NCBI GenBank assembly: GCA_937891135.1
Contig: CALAFB010000117.1
Span: forward strand, 1-24,272
Source of the DNA: an uncultured Elusimicrobium sp.
GTDB taxonomy: Bacteria > Elusimicrobiota > Elusimicrobia > Elusimicrobiales > Elusimicrobiaceae
DNA: 24,272 nt
Direction: 5' to 3'
Shown: piece after piece, positions 8,321 through 16,386 of the stretch
Numbering within the stretch: the first letter of the stretch is position 1
How the letters are laid out: every line of letters starts with the position of its first letter
Notes under the pieces: model-generated
What the model saw: the letters and a program-made list of their open reading frames with translations, nothing else
Told to the model about the DNA's origin: nothing
Databases searched by the model: none
Position numbers and translations under genes: made by a program

Positions 8321-8350
8321 TTGACAGAGAAACAAAAACAAATATATGAT
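8321..8350 (+). promoter_or_regulatory. sigma-70-type promoter for the metal permease
   Basis: TTGACA (8321-8326), an 18-bp spacer, and TATGAT (8345-8350). Transcription should begin near 8357, giving a leader of about 60 nt before the ATG at 8419. Confidence 0.6.
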
Positions 8351-8418
8351 TGTTAATCAGGAATCCATTGTATTAAGAATATATCTGACCACATTTGCCC
8401 CATAACCAGGAGTGCTAT

Positions 8419-9675
8419 ATGGAATTTATCAAAGACATACTAACCGTTATCTTTTCAATATTTAATGCAATGTCATTTTATTTATTACTCGGTTTTCTGT
8501 TTGCCGGAATTTTGCACGTATGGGTACCACAACACTTATTTGTCAACTATTTATCCAAAAATAACTGGGTATCTGTTTTGTATGCCACCTTATTTGGTAT
8601 TCCGTTGCCTTTATGCTCCTGCGGTGTAATTCCTACGGCGATGGCCCTATATAAAGAAGGGGCTTGCAAAGGAGCCGTAGTTTCTTTTTTAATTGCGACA
8701 CCGCAAACAGGCATAGATTCCATCATTGCCACCTATTCATTACTGGGATTACCGTTTGCCGTAATTCGCCCGGTAGCTGCCTTGGTTACTTCCTTATTTG
8801 CAGGGCTTACCACCACGCTGTTTACTGCAAAAGAAACATCTTCCGTCGTACTCCGGAACAACACCGGACGCCCCGCCCAAACACTTTCTCTTACGCAAAA
8901 ACTAAAACAAGTGTTTCAGTATGGATACGTTGATATGATGAAAGATATCGGAAAAATGCTATTTTCAGGTTTGGTAATTGCCGGGTTCATTACATATTTT
9001 GTCCCGGATGACTTTTTTATGATTTTTGGAAATAATACCTTCCTTACGATGATATTAGTGTTGTTAGTTGCGATTCCCATGTATGTGTGTGCTACCGGCT
9101 CTATCCCAATAGCCATAGCGTTAATGATGAAAGGTATGAGCCCCGGAACCGCCCTTGTATTACTGATGGCCGGACCGGCTGCAAACATAGCCTCTATGTG
9201 GGTCATTGGAAAAGTACTTGGCAAAAAAACATTTGTTCTTTACTTAACTACACTTATCATAGGGGCTATCAGCATGGGATTATTTATAGACCATTGTTTA
9301 CCCGCCAGTTGGTTTGAAGTAACAAATTTTACTATAACAGCCCCCCACTCCGGCCCATTTTATTATTTTAAAGTAGTTTGTTCCGGAATATTACTGATTC
9401 TTTTTGCCAATGCCTTGTTATGTAAACAAACGAAACCTAAAGAGAAAAGGACGAAAAATACCCAGGCAAGTACAATTTGTTCTTTTAAAATTGGTGGTAT
9501 GCGTTGTAATCATTGTAAAAATACCGCTGAAAAAGCGATCCGTAAGATTCCCTCTGTAATGGAAGTAACCATAGATTTAAGTAATAATACCGCCCATGTA
9601 AAAGGCAATCCGACCGATGAAGCCATAAAATCAGCGGTAGAAGAAATCGGATTTAAATTCAAAGGCCGCATCTAA
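8419..9675 (+). CDS. SO_0444-type heavy-metal efflux permease with C-terminal HMA domain
   Basis: A 418-residue polytopic inner-membrane protein of the PF03773 permease family, fused to a heavy-metal-associated domain. It closely resembles the SO_0444 family proposed to export Cu/Zn. The permease part carries the cysteine signature PLCSCGVIPTAMALYKEGA and, in its second half, CATGSIPIAIALMMKG and LMAGPAANIASMWVIG; the two halves look like internal repeats. The last ~65 residues form an HMA domain with metal site GMRCNHC near 360-366. The in-frame TTG at 8395 is rejected as the start, because AGGAG at 8408-8412 lies six bases before the ATG at 8419. It is a single-gene unit with its own promoter; no ArsR, CsoR or MerR regulator lies beside it. 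Metal specificity is inferred from the family only. Confidence 0.87.
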   Translation: MEFIKDILTVIFSIFNAMSFYLLLGFLFAGILHVWVPQHLFVNYLSKNNWVSVLYATLFGIPLPLCSCGVIPTAMALYKEGACKGAVVSFLIATPQTGIDSIIATYSLLGLPFAVIRPVAALVTSLFAGLTTTLFTAKETSSVVLRNNTGRPAQTLSLTQKLKQVFQYGYVDMMKDIGKMLFSGLVIAGFITYFVPDDFFMIFGNNTFLTMILVLLVAIPMYVCATGSIPIAIALMMKGMSPGTALVLLMAGPAANIASMWVIGKVLGKKTFVLYLTTLIIGAISMGLFIDHCLPASWFEVTNFTITAPHSGPFYYFKVVCSGILLILFANALLCKQTKPKEKRTKNTQASTICSFKIGGMRCNHCKNTAEKAIRKIPSVMEVTIDLSNNTAHVKGNPTDEAIKSAVEEIGFKFKGRI

Positions 9676-9774
9676 GAGAGGACATGCTCAGTCATAAAAA
9701 GAAAAGTGTTTTTCTCATAGAAAACTTAAGGTTTTGTGGTTTACCAAATTTGCTGCCAGTTTGCTGCAATTTAG

Positions 9775-9780
9775 TATAAT
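9775..9780 (+). promoter_or_regulatory. -10 box (TATAAT) directly before waaA
   Basis: TATAAT ends six bases before the waaA ATG at 9787. No Shine-Dalgarno is visible (only AT-rich bases lie between). The -35 is weak: TTGCTG at 9750-9755 has a 19-bp spacer. The expected transcription start coincides with the ATG. Confidence 0.5.
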
Positions 9781-9786
9781 AAAAAT

Positions 9787-11067
9787 ATGGGGTTGTTTTT
9801 ACTCATTCTAACTAATTTCGCTTTTCCGTTTGCGGCTCTCGGCGTGGCGGTAAGTTTTTTGCTCTCCCCCCGGCGTAAACTGCTTAAACATTTACGGGCC
9901 GAATTACGAGAACGCTTCGGCCTGGAACGGGGAGATTCGCTGCCGCGCCAAGCCATTTGGTTACATTGTGCGAGCGTAGGAGAAGTAAATTCCGTCAAAG
10001 GTCTTATCCACGAACTAAAAACCTATTATCATAAACGTATTTTAGTAACTACCTCTACTCAGGCCGGTAAAGAAGCAGCCCTTAAAAACCCGGATATTTC
10101 CGCCGCTGTTTTGGTTCCACTTGATTTTTACCCGTCGTGTGCACGTTTTATACGGATTGCCCAGCCCTACCGTTTACTAGTAGTAGAACGGGAAATTTGG
10201 CCCAATTTATTAGAAGCGGCCCGCCAGGCTAACGTACCGTATGCCATTGTGAACGGCAGGATTTCTAAGAAATCTACCCGAGCATACGGGTGGGTACGGC
10301 CTTTATTTAAGCGGGTACTTTCACCCATGTGTTTTGCCTGCCTGCAAGGGAAAGATGCAGCCAAACGATATGCGTTTTTAGGAGTGCCGGAAGCAAAAAT
10401 CCATGTTTGCGGAAATGTAAAGTATGACACGCTTTCGCCGAATGCAGCTAAGTTGCCGCAAGTGCAAGCCGTACTCCAAAAATTGGGTTGGCACAAAGAT
10501 AAAATTTTGGTAGCCGGCAGCACACACCCGGCCGAAGAAACCATGCTGTTACGGGCCGCACCGGAACTGTTGAAACACGGATGTAAAATTATTTTTGCCC
10601 CGCGCCATTTGGAACGCAAGCAGGAAATTGAACGCACGTTACGTCAAAGCCATTTGCGTTATGCTTTTTGGAGCGAACATCCGGACCATAAACAAACAGA
10701 CATTTTATGTGTGGACGTTATGGGATTATTACAGTCCTTATACGCGGTAGGAACGCTATGTTTTGTGGGCGGTTCCGTAGTACCCAAAGGGGCCCACAAT
10801 TTATTAGAACCGGCCATTTTAGGCAAAACTGTTTTATTCGGTAAATACTTTTTTAATACGCCCGACACCGCCCAAACACTATTGGAAAGAGGCGGCGGAA
10901 TTCTTGTCAATGAAACCAATTTTAAAGAAACGGTCCTGCGTGTATTAGCAGACCCGCAGCAATTAGAAAATATGAATGAGAAAGCCCTGCAAACTGCCCG
11001 CAGTTTTCAAGGAGCTACCGACAAAATAATGGGGGTTGTAAAACAATATGAACGAGCAGCATCCTAA
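9787..11067 (+). CDS. waaA: 3-deoxy-D-manno-octulosonic acid (Kdo) transferase
   Basis: A 426-residue GT30 enzyme, the usual family length, that transfers Kdo from CMP-Kdo to lipid IVA at the cytoplasmic face of the inner membrane, the first core step of LPS. An N-terminal hydrophobic anchor (residues about 2-26) precedes the conserved region with the catalytic glutamate in LHCASVGEV (Glu66). VEREIWPNLL at 133-142, GNVKYD at 209-214, the AGSTHPAEE region and the C-domain NLLEPAILGK are all intact. The next gene, a GT9 protein, overlaps by 20 bp, which points to coordinated core-oligosaccharide synthesis. The start has no ribosome site but a TATAAT six bases upstream, so the mRNA may be leaderless. 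Whether it adds one or more Kdo residues cannot be told. Confidence 0.93.
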   Translation: MGLFLLILTNFAFPFAALGVAVSFLLSPRRKLLKHLRAELRERFGLERGDSLPRQAIWLHCASVGEVNSVKGLIHELKTYYHKRILVTTSTQAGKEAALKNPDISAAVLVPLDFYPSCARFIRIAQPYRLLVVEREIWPNLLEAARQANVPYAIVNGRISKKSTRAYGWVRPLFKRVLSPMCFACLQGKDAAKRYAFLGVPEAKIHVCGNVKYDTLSPNAAKLPQVQAVLQKLGWHKDKILVAGSTHPAEETMLLRAAPELLKHGCKIIFAPRHLERKQEIERTLRQSHLRYAFWSEHPDHKQTDILCVDVMGLLQSLYAVGTLCFVGGSVVPKGAHNLLEPAILGKTVLFGKYFFNTPDTAQTLLERGGGILVNETNFKETVLRVLADPQQLENMNEKALQTARSFQGATDKIMGVVKQYERAAS

Positions 11068-12568
11068 CATTTTAGTATTACGTTTATCGTCCTTGGGGGA
11101 CATTGTGCTTTCGTCGCCCGTCTATAAAAATCTCAAAGCAGCGTGGCCGGACGCCCGCATTACGCTGATGGTCAAACCGGCTTTTTCACAAGCCTTGGCC
11201 GGGCACCCGGATATTGATGAAATTTTAGTAGCCAAACCGACCTTATGGGGCTGCATTAGCCAGGTGCGCGCCGGGCATTATACGCACTTTTTAGATTTGC
11301 ACGCTACGCTTAAAAGCATTTTAATTGGCTGGTTTTCCCGTATTCCGAACCGGGCCCGCTACGACAAAAACACCTTGGCCCGCCGTATGTTTGTAAAATT
11401 CCACAAAAGTTCCCCCGTTTTAGAAAAACATACGCTGGAAAAATATTTAGAAGCATTAAAAGCGTGGAACATCCCGGTTAAATACAAAGAACCCAAACTG
11501 GGAGATTGGGCCTACCGCTCTACGGAAACCTCCGGGCGGAAAATTAACAAAATAGGCATTTTCCAAACCTCGTTTATCGGCGATAGCGTGCTGACTACAC
11601 CGCTTATTAAAAAGACCAAAAAACTCTTCCCGGATACGCAAATTGTCGTCATTACGCGCCCGCAGACAGAAGATATTTTTAAACCGCTGCCCGAAGTAAG
11701 TGAAGTGATTTTAAACGATAAACGCGGCTGGAATAAAATTGCCGGTGTGTGGAAAACCGCGCGTGCTATCAAAAAATCCGGCATAGATATTTTGCTAGTG
11801 CCGCACCGCAGTTTTAGAAGCGCGCTTATCGCGTGGCTATCCGGGGTGCCGATACGCATCGGCTTTACATCCAGCGAAGGGTGGTTTTTATATACAAAAA
11901 CCGTACCGTTTAACTGGATGATTCACGATGCAGAACGCAATTTGTCTTTACTGCAAGGGATTGCCAAAGAACAGTTTGGCGGAGAAAAATTGACCATGTC
12001 TTTTACACCGTCTGCTGAAGAAAATGTAGCGCGGTTATTAAAAGATTTTAATTTGGAAGGTAAAAAGCTGGTCGGTATTCACGCAGGTTCAGCCTGGCCC
12101 ACCAAATGTTGGCCGCAAGCCTATTTTGTGGAACTTATTGGCAAACTGCAAACGGAATTGGGCGTACAATGTGTGCTGGTCGGTGGTGGCAAGCAAGATA
12201 CGGACCTGGGCGAAAAAATCTGCCAGTTGGCCCAAGGACATGCGGCTAGTTTATGCGGCAAAACCAGTTTGGCGGATTTAATGGCCTTAATGAAACACCT
12301 GTCTTTGTTTATTACCAATGACTCCGGCCCGATGCACATCGCTACGGCGTTTGATGTGCCGACGCTGGCTATCTTTGGGCCAACCACGCGGGAACTGGGG
12401 TTCTTTCCATACGGGCAAGGGCACCGTGTACTAGAAGTAAAAGATTTACCGTGCCGTCCGTGTGCGCTGCACGGCGGTAAAAAATGTCCGCTGGGGCACT
12501 TTAAATGTATGAAGGATATTACACCGGACGAAGTCTTTAAAAATGCCAAAGAAATGATGAAGATGTAA
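11048..12568 (+). CDS. GT9 (heptosyltransferase-family) protein with duplicated N-terminal domain
   Basis: A 506-residue protein, well above the usual ~350 for ADP-heptose:LPS heptosyltransferases. Residues about 7-150 form one GT9 N-domain (ILVLRLSSLGDIVLSSPVYK, Gly-Asp at 17-18). Residues about 167-310 form a second (IGIFQTSFIGDSVLTTPLIK, Gly-Asp at 178-179). A single C-terminal donor-binding domain follows, with IHAGSAWPTKCWP at 344-356, NDSGPMH at 424-430, and the Cys/His cluster CRPC...CPLGHFKCM at 469-488 that WaaF-like proteins often share. The second N-domain plus C-domain would make a complete enzyme; the first is extra. It overlaps waaA by 20 bp and ends before a strong terminator. 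The role is probably addition of a heptose or related sugar to the Kdo core; the acceptor is unknown. Confidence 0.88.
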   Translation: MNEQHPNILVLRLSSLGDIVLSSPVYKNLKAAWPDARITLMVKPAFSQALAGHPDIDEILVAKPTLWGCISQVRAGHYTHFLDLHATLKSILIGWFSRIPNRARYDKNTLARRMFVKFHKSSPVLEKHTLEKYLEALKAWNIPVKYKEPKLGDWAYRSTETSGRKINKIGIFQTSFIGDSVLTTPLIKKTKKLFPDTQIVVITRPQTEDIFKPLPEVSEVILNDKRGWNKIAGVWKTARAIKKSGIDILLVPHRSFRSALIAWLSGVPIRIGFTSSEGWFLYTKTVPFNWMIHDAERNLSLLQGIAKEQFGGEKLTMSFTPSAEENVARLLKDFNLEGKKLVGIHAGSAWPTKCWPQAYFVELIGKLQTELGVQCVLVGGGKQDTDLGEKICQLAQGHAASLCGKTSLADLMALMKHLSLFITNDSGPMHIATAFDVPTLAIFGPTTRELGFFPYGQGHRVLEVKDLPCRPCALHGGKKCPLGHFKCMKDITPDEVFKNAKEMMKM

Positions 12569-12590
12569 GAGACACTTCAAAACTTTATCA

Positions 12591-12619
12591 AACAGCCCCG
12601 TTAGTACGGGGCTGTTTTT
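12591..12619 (+). terminator. strong intrinsic terminator after the waaA-GT9 unit
   Basis: AACAGCCCCG (12591-12600), a six-base loop TTAGTA, CGGGGCTGTT (12607-12616), and a run of T to 12619. It lies 23 bp after the GT9 stop codon. Confidence 0.9.
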
Positions 12620-12714
12620 GAGTATTACTAATAAATAATACTACATTTGTCACTCTGCTTTTCATAACTGCCTTTTGGTATTGCGGCCATGCTACTGCTG
12701 TCAATACACCAACA

Positions 12715-12743
12715 TATAGCCCCAAATTGGGCAGAAAACCCTT
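12715..12743. repeat. 29-bp direct repeat, copy 1 (inside pilin relic)
   Basis: It starts TATAGCCCC and ends AAAACCCTT, and is identical over 29 bp to 13123-13151 in the same orientation, 408 bp away. In the minus-strand reading it replaces the hydrophobic core of the pilin relic. The inner CCCAATTTGGG is itself a palindrome. Confidence 0.85.
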
Positions 12744-12798
12744 TGTCTTGCTGTGTACGGTTTTCAAACAAATTTGGGGATAGACGCGACGCGAGGTA

Positions 12799-13063
12799 GG
12801 GTTAGCAAGGGGAGCTTCTTGCCTTGGCGCCGCTAGGATTTTTGTGCTAGAACGCACTTTCTTTTGTGCAGGCATAGTTACTATGCCAAACAAAAAAAGA
12901 AAGTAATAGTCAAAAAAAAGCGCGGCCCGAAGGGTTTAGCCGTTTTTGGGTGCGGCTTTGTTAAAAAATCTTGCCAATGTCACATTGTCTGCAATTTTTT
13001 GCCGCGCCTTACTATTCCAAAAACGGTTAAACGCAAAGAGCAATAAGCCCCCCTTGCTAACCC
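12799..13063. repeat. nested inverted repeats, probable non-coding repeat element
   Basis: Outer arms of 14 bp: GGGTTAGCAAGGGG (12799-12812) and its exact complement at 13050-13063. Inner arms: GTTTAGCCGTTTTTGG (12934-12949) and 13017-13032, matching at 15 of 16 positions. GCGCGGC (12920-12926) pairs with GCCGCGC (13001-13007). The centre carries the palindrome CAATGT-C-ACATTG (12975-12987). Short ORFs run through in both directions without ribosome sites, so it is treated as non-coding. With the 29-bp repeats, this accounts for most of the gap between the GT9 gene and the exported protein. Confidence 0.65.
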
Positions 13064-13122
13064 CATATACTGTGCGCAGCCGCCCGGTAGGGCGGAGGTA
13101 TCCGACTATCCGAGGAACAAAG

Positions 13123-13151
13123 TATAGCCCCAAATTGGGCAGAAAACCCTT
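13123..13151. repeat. 29-bp direct repeat, copy 2
   Basis: Identical to 12715-12743. Its last bases overlap the likely -35 box of the 13208 gene. Confidence 0.85.
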
Positions 13152-13178
13152 GTTTTTAATGAGAATTTTAGCTATACT
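13150..13178 (+). promoter_or_regulatory. promoter of the 13208 gene
   Basis: TTGTTT (13150-13155), a 17-bp spacer, and TATACT (13173-13178). The -35 begins at the very end of repeat copy 2. Confidence 0.5.
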
Positions 13179-13207
13179 ACTTATAACTTACACTTTTAGG
13201 GGTTTGT

Positions 13208-13885
13208 ATGAGAAAATATCTATATTTATTTGTTAGTTTGTTGGCGTGTCCTATGCTGCACGCGGCGGAACAATTGAAATTTACTACTATATTGTCTGCA
13301 CCGGTAGGTTCTTTCCCAGTAGTGGAGACGTTGACTTGTTCTTACCCCAATATTAAAGGAACGGCTTCTGGACCGCTTGATTTTTCTAATCAGGTAGTAG
13401 TTAATTTTGGTCCTACAGGCAAAGAAGGTACCATTAACTTAGAGGGTGGTCCCCTTCAAATAGATACACTACTTTTGGAAGATAATACGGTTTTTAATAG
13501 CGGTTCTACCGTGTGGATGGTAGATGACACCGGAAGTGTAGAACTTTACCCAAACGCCAACTTACAAGTGGCCAGAGCTTTTATTACCACTTTACAGATA
13601 CCTACTAACCTGCCAGATGGTTCTCCTCTACCATCCAACACAGGATTAACAGTAGAAGAAACCTTAGAACTGAAATGGCAAAATTTACGGGTAGGAACCT
13701 TGGGTATTCCGCGACTGAACACAAGCCATTTGTTTACAGAAGGTACTTGGGGTAATTTTACGATTAAAGCAGACACCACAGGTTCTTCTGCATCCGGTGC
13801 AGGATTTAACGATTTGCCTAAATCTACGAAAGAATCTTCCTACGTCACACCACCAGGAGCAAAATTTTTAGTCCAACAGCATTAA
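13208..13885 (+). CDS. exported protein of unknown function
   Basis: A 225-residue protein whose family I do not recognise. It has a clear signal peptide: MRKYLYLFVSLLACPMLHAA, with type I cleavage plausible around residues 19-20. LLAC at 11-14 is a possible but short lipobox, so a lipoprotein is an alternative. The mature part is rich in Thr, Ser, Gly, Asn and Leu with alternating hydrophobics (about 60-190), suggesting a beta-rich fold, and has no transmembrane helix. The C-terminus is polar and lacks an anchor or sorting motif. AGGGG about six bases before the ATG and a promoter at 13150-13178 support expression. It stands alone between a repeat-rich region and the convergent AsmA-like gene, which ends 35 bp away. 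Confidence 0.7.
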   Translation: MRKYLYLFVSLLACPMLHAAEQLKFTTILSAPVGSFPVVETLTCSYPNIKGTASGPLDFSNQVVVNFGPTGKEGTINLEGGPLQIDTLLLEDNTVFNSGSTVWMVDDTGSVELYPNANLQVARAFITTLQIPTNLPDGSPLPSNTGLTVEETLELKWQNLRVGTLGIPRLNTSHLFTEGTWGNFTIKADTTGSSASGAGFNDLPKSTKESSYVTPPGAKFLVQQH

Positions 13886-13920
13886 TGGCTAGGGGTTTAA
13901 CATTATACAAATAGCAACGC

Positions 13921-16080
13921 TTACTTATCTGTATCGGTTTTCTTTTTAAATAAGCCCCCCACTCCCTTGATAATATCGGCCGCTGTATTAACGGTCGTTT
14001 TAACTGTATCCGTTGCAAAGTGGGCCGTGTCGGAAGTTGCCTCAGCCCCGGTTTTGGCAACGGACTTAACGGCCGTTCCGTTTAATAGGCCACCAACCAC
14101 CGAAGTAACTGTATTGACTACATCCAATTTCCCTTTTGGCTCACTAAATGAACCCGTAATTTTAATAGCCACCGGGGCCGCTTGCGTGAGCAACGTAGCC
14201 GTGGCTTTCATATTCAACTGCTCCGTTTGGAAATCAGCCGTACCGGAAGCAGAAATCCGAGTAACCGAAGAATTAAAAACTGTTTTATCCAAATTCATCA
14301 CTCCGTTTGTAAACGTATACTGCCCGGTCCCTTCCGTAAAAGAAACGGTAGTGCCCTGGCCCGATTCATCCGTCGGGAACAGATTTAACTGTAATATGGA
14401 GGCCACCTTTTTAACTACCGCCACAGGTAATAAAATAATTTTGGCAATTTTACTGTCTTTGATAAAATTATCCAAGTTGGTAATTTTACCAGGTTTGAAT
14501 GAAAAACTGATTGTTCCATTGGTTTTAGCCAGCGTATCAGTAATATCCGTTAATTGGGCAGATAAAACAAGCCCGTCCGACTGGAGATACGGGATGTCTA
14601 TCCCGCCAATATTTACTTGCGCTTGCACATTCAGACGCACAGGCGTAGCAGATGGTTGGGAGTCCGCATCCGCTGTTTGGTTCGCTCCTTCGGTAGTAGA
14701 TTGTGAAGCTGGAAACTCCTTTAAAAAGAGTTTCTCCAAATCCAATCCCAAAACCAGGTTCATCACATCTTTCACATTTTTATAAGAAAAAGAAGCCGTA
14801 AAATTTTGCCCATTTAACTGCCCGGTTAAACGCGCAGATGAAATATCTTCCAAAGAAACAATCTTTACCGTACCGTTGGTTTTAGTAAGTGTAAACGGCT
14901 GATACAAGGCACTTACATCCGTTAGGGTAAGCGTACCGCTAACATCTGTATAATTCTTTTTTTCGGTTGCTTTAAATTGACCGCTTAAAATACCCGACGG
15001 AGAAAAGCCGTCCAGCGTGTCCGTCATTTGAACCAGCTGGGCAATATTGGCTTTAAGCGAGGCCGCTAACTGATAGGCCGGGGTGGCTTGGCCCCAATTT
15101 ACAGTACCGCTGGCTGATAAAGAACTATCTTGTACGGATAGTTTCGCTTGGGTAATTGTGGCAACGGAATTTTCTAAATCCGCCCGGGCTTGCAAAGATA
15201 ACGCCAACGCAGGCAACGTAAAATGTGGCAAATCCGGCGCAAAGGCATTAAATACTTGGTTACTGACTCCAGTCAGCATACCGGATAAATTAACAGACGG
15301 ATTTTCTAAATTTTTGATATCTCCGTTTAGTTTAAATTGTACGGTTTGATACCGGGCAGAAGCATCGGTAACAGTTACATAAGCATCGGCCAGGTTTAAA
15401 TCTGCCAAGAACGTATGCAAAGACAGTTGAACGGGGACCGTAATATCGGGCTGCCCCCATAACGAAAGCGTATTTGTAAATGAAATCCGCACATTAAACG
15501 GAGCGGCCAAATCAAATTGCTCAACCGTAATGTTTAAATCATTCACAGCGGCACGAAGGCCTGTTTGTTCGTCTTGATATACAATATCGCAGTCGGCCAG
15601 CTGTATGTTTTCTGCCGTAAGGACAAATGGCGTAGCAGCGGAATCCTCCGGCTGGGCAGGCGTTTCCGGTTGGGCCGTTTCTTGCGTAGGAAACAAGGTA
15701 TCAAAATTAAAACGGCCGTCTTTGCGTTTCATAAGGTTTACTTGCAAACCGTCTGCTTCTATAGTGCTAATTTCAATGCGTTTTTGAAAAAGAGGCTTTA
15801 CCGCTACATGGGCCGTCAGTTTATCTGCATGAATGAATGTCCCGTTTTGAAAGGTAGTATTTTCAGACAAAGATGCATTGGTAAGCGTAAAACCAATCCA
15901 TGTAAAAGAAATATCATCAAAAGTGAGTTCCCGCTGGAAATTTTGTGCAACATATTCCTGGGCCATCATTTTAAGTTTTGCCGGCGGATACATTTTATAA
16001 AGTGTCAACAGGCCTACCCCGGCTAATATCACTAATACCATCCCCGTAACAAACAAGAATTTCAATATTTTTTTAATCAT
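13921..16080 (-). CDS. AsmA-like family protein
   Basis: A 719-residue envelope protein of the AsmA/TamB-like group. One N-terminal transmembrane anchor (about residues 7-29) is followed by the AsmA N-terminal pattern (PPAKLKMMAQEYVAQNFQ, then LTFDDISFTWIGFTLTNASL). A long beta-rich periplasmic body follows, with low-complexity Gln/Pro/Ala linkers near 130-150. The C-terminal part has the repeated-beta signature (LNMKATATLLTQAAPVAIKI, then GSFSEPKGKLDVV). Known relatives bridge inner and outer membranes and support phospholipid transport or outer-membrane assembly. It starts with AAGGAA upstream and overlaps the DUF1232 gene by 4 bp (ATGA), so the two are translationally coupled. It is the last gene of a three-gene minus-strand unit. 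The exact subfamily is not determined. Confidence 0.82.
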   Translation of the reverse strand: MIKKILKFLFVTGMVLVILAGVGLLTLYKMYPPAKLKMMAQEYVAQNFQRELTFDDISFTWIGFTLTNASLSENTTFQNGTFIHADKLTAHVAVKPLFQKRIEISTIEADGLQVNLMKRKDGRFNFDTLFPTQETAQPETPAQPEDSAATPFVLTAENIQLADCDIVYQDEQTGLRAAVNDLNITVEQFDLAAPFNVRISFTNTLSLWGQPDITVPVQLSLHTFLADLNLADAYVTVTDASARYQTVQFKLNGDIKNLENPSVNLSGMLTGVSNQVFNAFAPDLPHFTLPALALSLQARADLENSVATITQAKLSVQDSSLSASGTVNWGQATPAYQLAASLKANIAQLVQMTDTLDGFSPSGILSGQFKATEKKNYTDVSGTLTLTDVSALYQPFTLTKTNGTVKIVSLEDISSARLTGQLNGQNFTASFSYKNVKDVMNLVLGLDLEKLFLKEFPASQSTTEGANQTADADSQPSATPVRLNVQAQVNIGGIDIPYLQSDGLVLSAQLTDITDTLAKTNGTISFSFKPGKITNLDNFIKDSKIAKIILLPVAVVKKVASILQLNLFPTDESGQGTTVSFTEGTGQYTFTNGVMNLDKTVFNSSVTRISASGTADFQTEQLNMKATATLLTQAAPVAIKITGSFSEPKGKLDVVNTVTSVVGGLLNGTAVKSVAKTGAEATSDTAHFATDTVKTTVNTAADIIKGVGGLFKKKTDTDK

Positions 16081-16382
16081 TTTTTAAGTTCCTTTTCGTC
16101 TATAATTTCGGCTTCTATAACGTCGGCTTGATCCCGGCGGAATTTTTCTAAATCCTGATGTACTAACAATAATACATAAATAATAAATGCACCGTCATCC
16201 GCAAACCCCAATAGTGGGACAATATCCGGTAACAAATCAATAGGCGACAAAAAATACGCCATACATACTAACACCCAAACAAATGTTTTCCAGGGCATTT
16301 TATAACGGCCTTTTACCACCGCACGGGCCATGGTAAAGAAAGTACGAATATCCGTCAAAATAGTAACAGGAGTTATGTTCAT
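16077..16382 (-). CDS. DUF1232 (YkvA-like) small membrane protein
   Basis: A 101-residue protein with the DUF1232 signature YFLSPIDLLPDIVPLLGFAD flanked by hydrophobic segments, and a charged C-terminal tail. Function of the family is unknown; it is membrane-associated. The frame is open 11 codons further (ATG at 16415), but those codons encode a terminator-like hairpin (16387-16410), so the ATG at 16382 is preferred. Neither start has a convincing ribosome site, so the start is uncertain. The stop codon overlaps the start of the AsmA-like gene, and the gene follows the 488-residue membrane protein by 36 bp, which ties its role to the envelope. Confidence 0.78.
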   Translation of the reverse strand: MNITPVTILTDIRTFFTMARAVVKGRYKMPWKTFVWVLVCMAYFLSPIDLLPDIVPLLGFADDGAFIIYVLLLVHQDLEKFRRDQADVIEAEIIDEKELKK

Positions 16383-16386
16383 AGGT

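Larger units (their letters stand above)
7882..8418. other. AT-rich divergent intergenic region
   Basis: It separates the minus-strand glycosyltransferase block from the plus-strand metal permease. No gene-like ORF is seen. It holds one good promoter in each direction (8119-8147 minus, 8321-8350 plus) and a very AT-rich core at about 8105-8170. The minus promoter leaves a leader of about 230 nt before the first glycosyltransferase. Confidence 0.6.
12588..12893 (-). pseudogene. truncated type IV pilin-like relic with altered hydrophobic core
   Basis: The 101-codon frame includes KTKGF, then LPNLGLYV, then GVLTAVAWPQYQKAVMKSR. The last part matches the pilin motif (AAVALPQYNKAVEKSR) of the gene at the right end of the window. 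The expected TLIELLVVVLIIG segment is missing and its place is taken by sequence from a 29-nt repeat that recurs at 13123-13151. The frame ends about 18 residues after KSR, inside the terminator of the GT9 gene, so no pilin globular domain remains. The N-terminal part before KTKGF is arginine/proline-rich and not recognisable as a pilin leader. No ribosome site is evident. A decayed pilin gene is the most likely reading; the upstream codons may not be translated at all. Confidence 0.6.

Noticed and set aside
8395..8418. Upstream TTG start for the metal permease
   Set aside because: AGGAG sits six bases before the ATG at 8419, and the extra eight residues add no recognisable part of the family.
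10167..10919. Minus-strand ORFs within waaA
   Set aside because: They are antisense shadows of a well-supported gene, with no ribosome site or family resemblance.
12864..13236. Short ORFs on both strands in the nested repeat
   Set aside because: No ribosome sites; frames pass through inverted repeats and terminators.
13967..14785. A 272-codon plus-strand ORF opposite the AsmA-like gene
   Set aside because: The minus-strand AsmA frame is longer and has recognisable domains; the antisense frame follows from its codon use.
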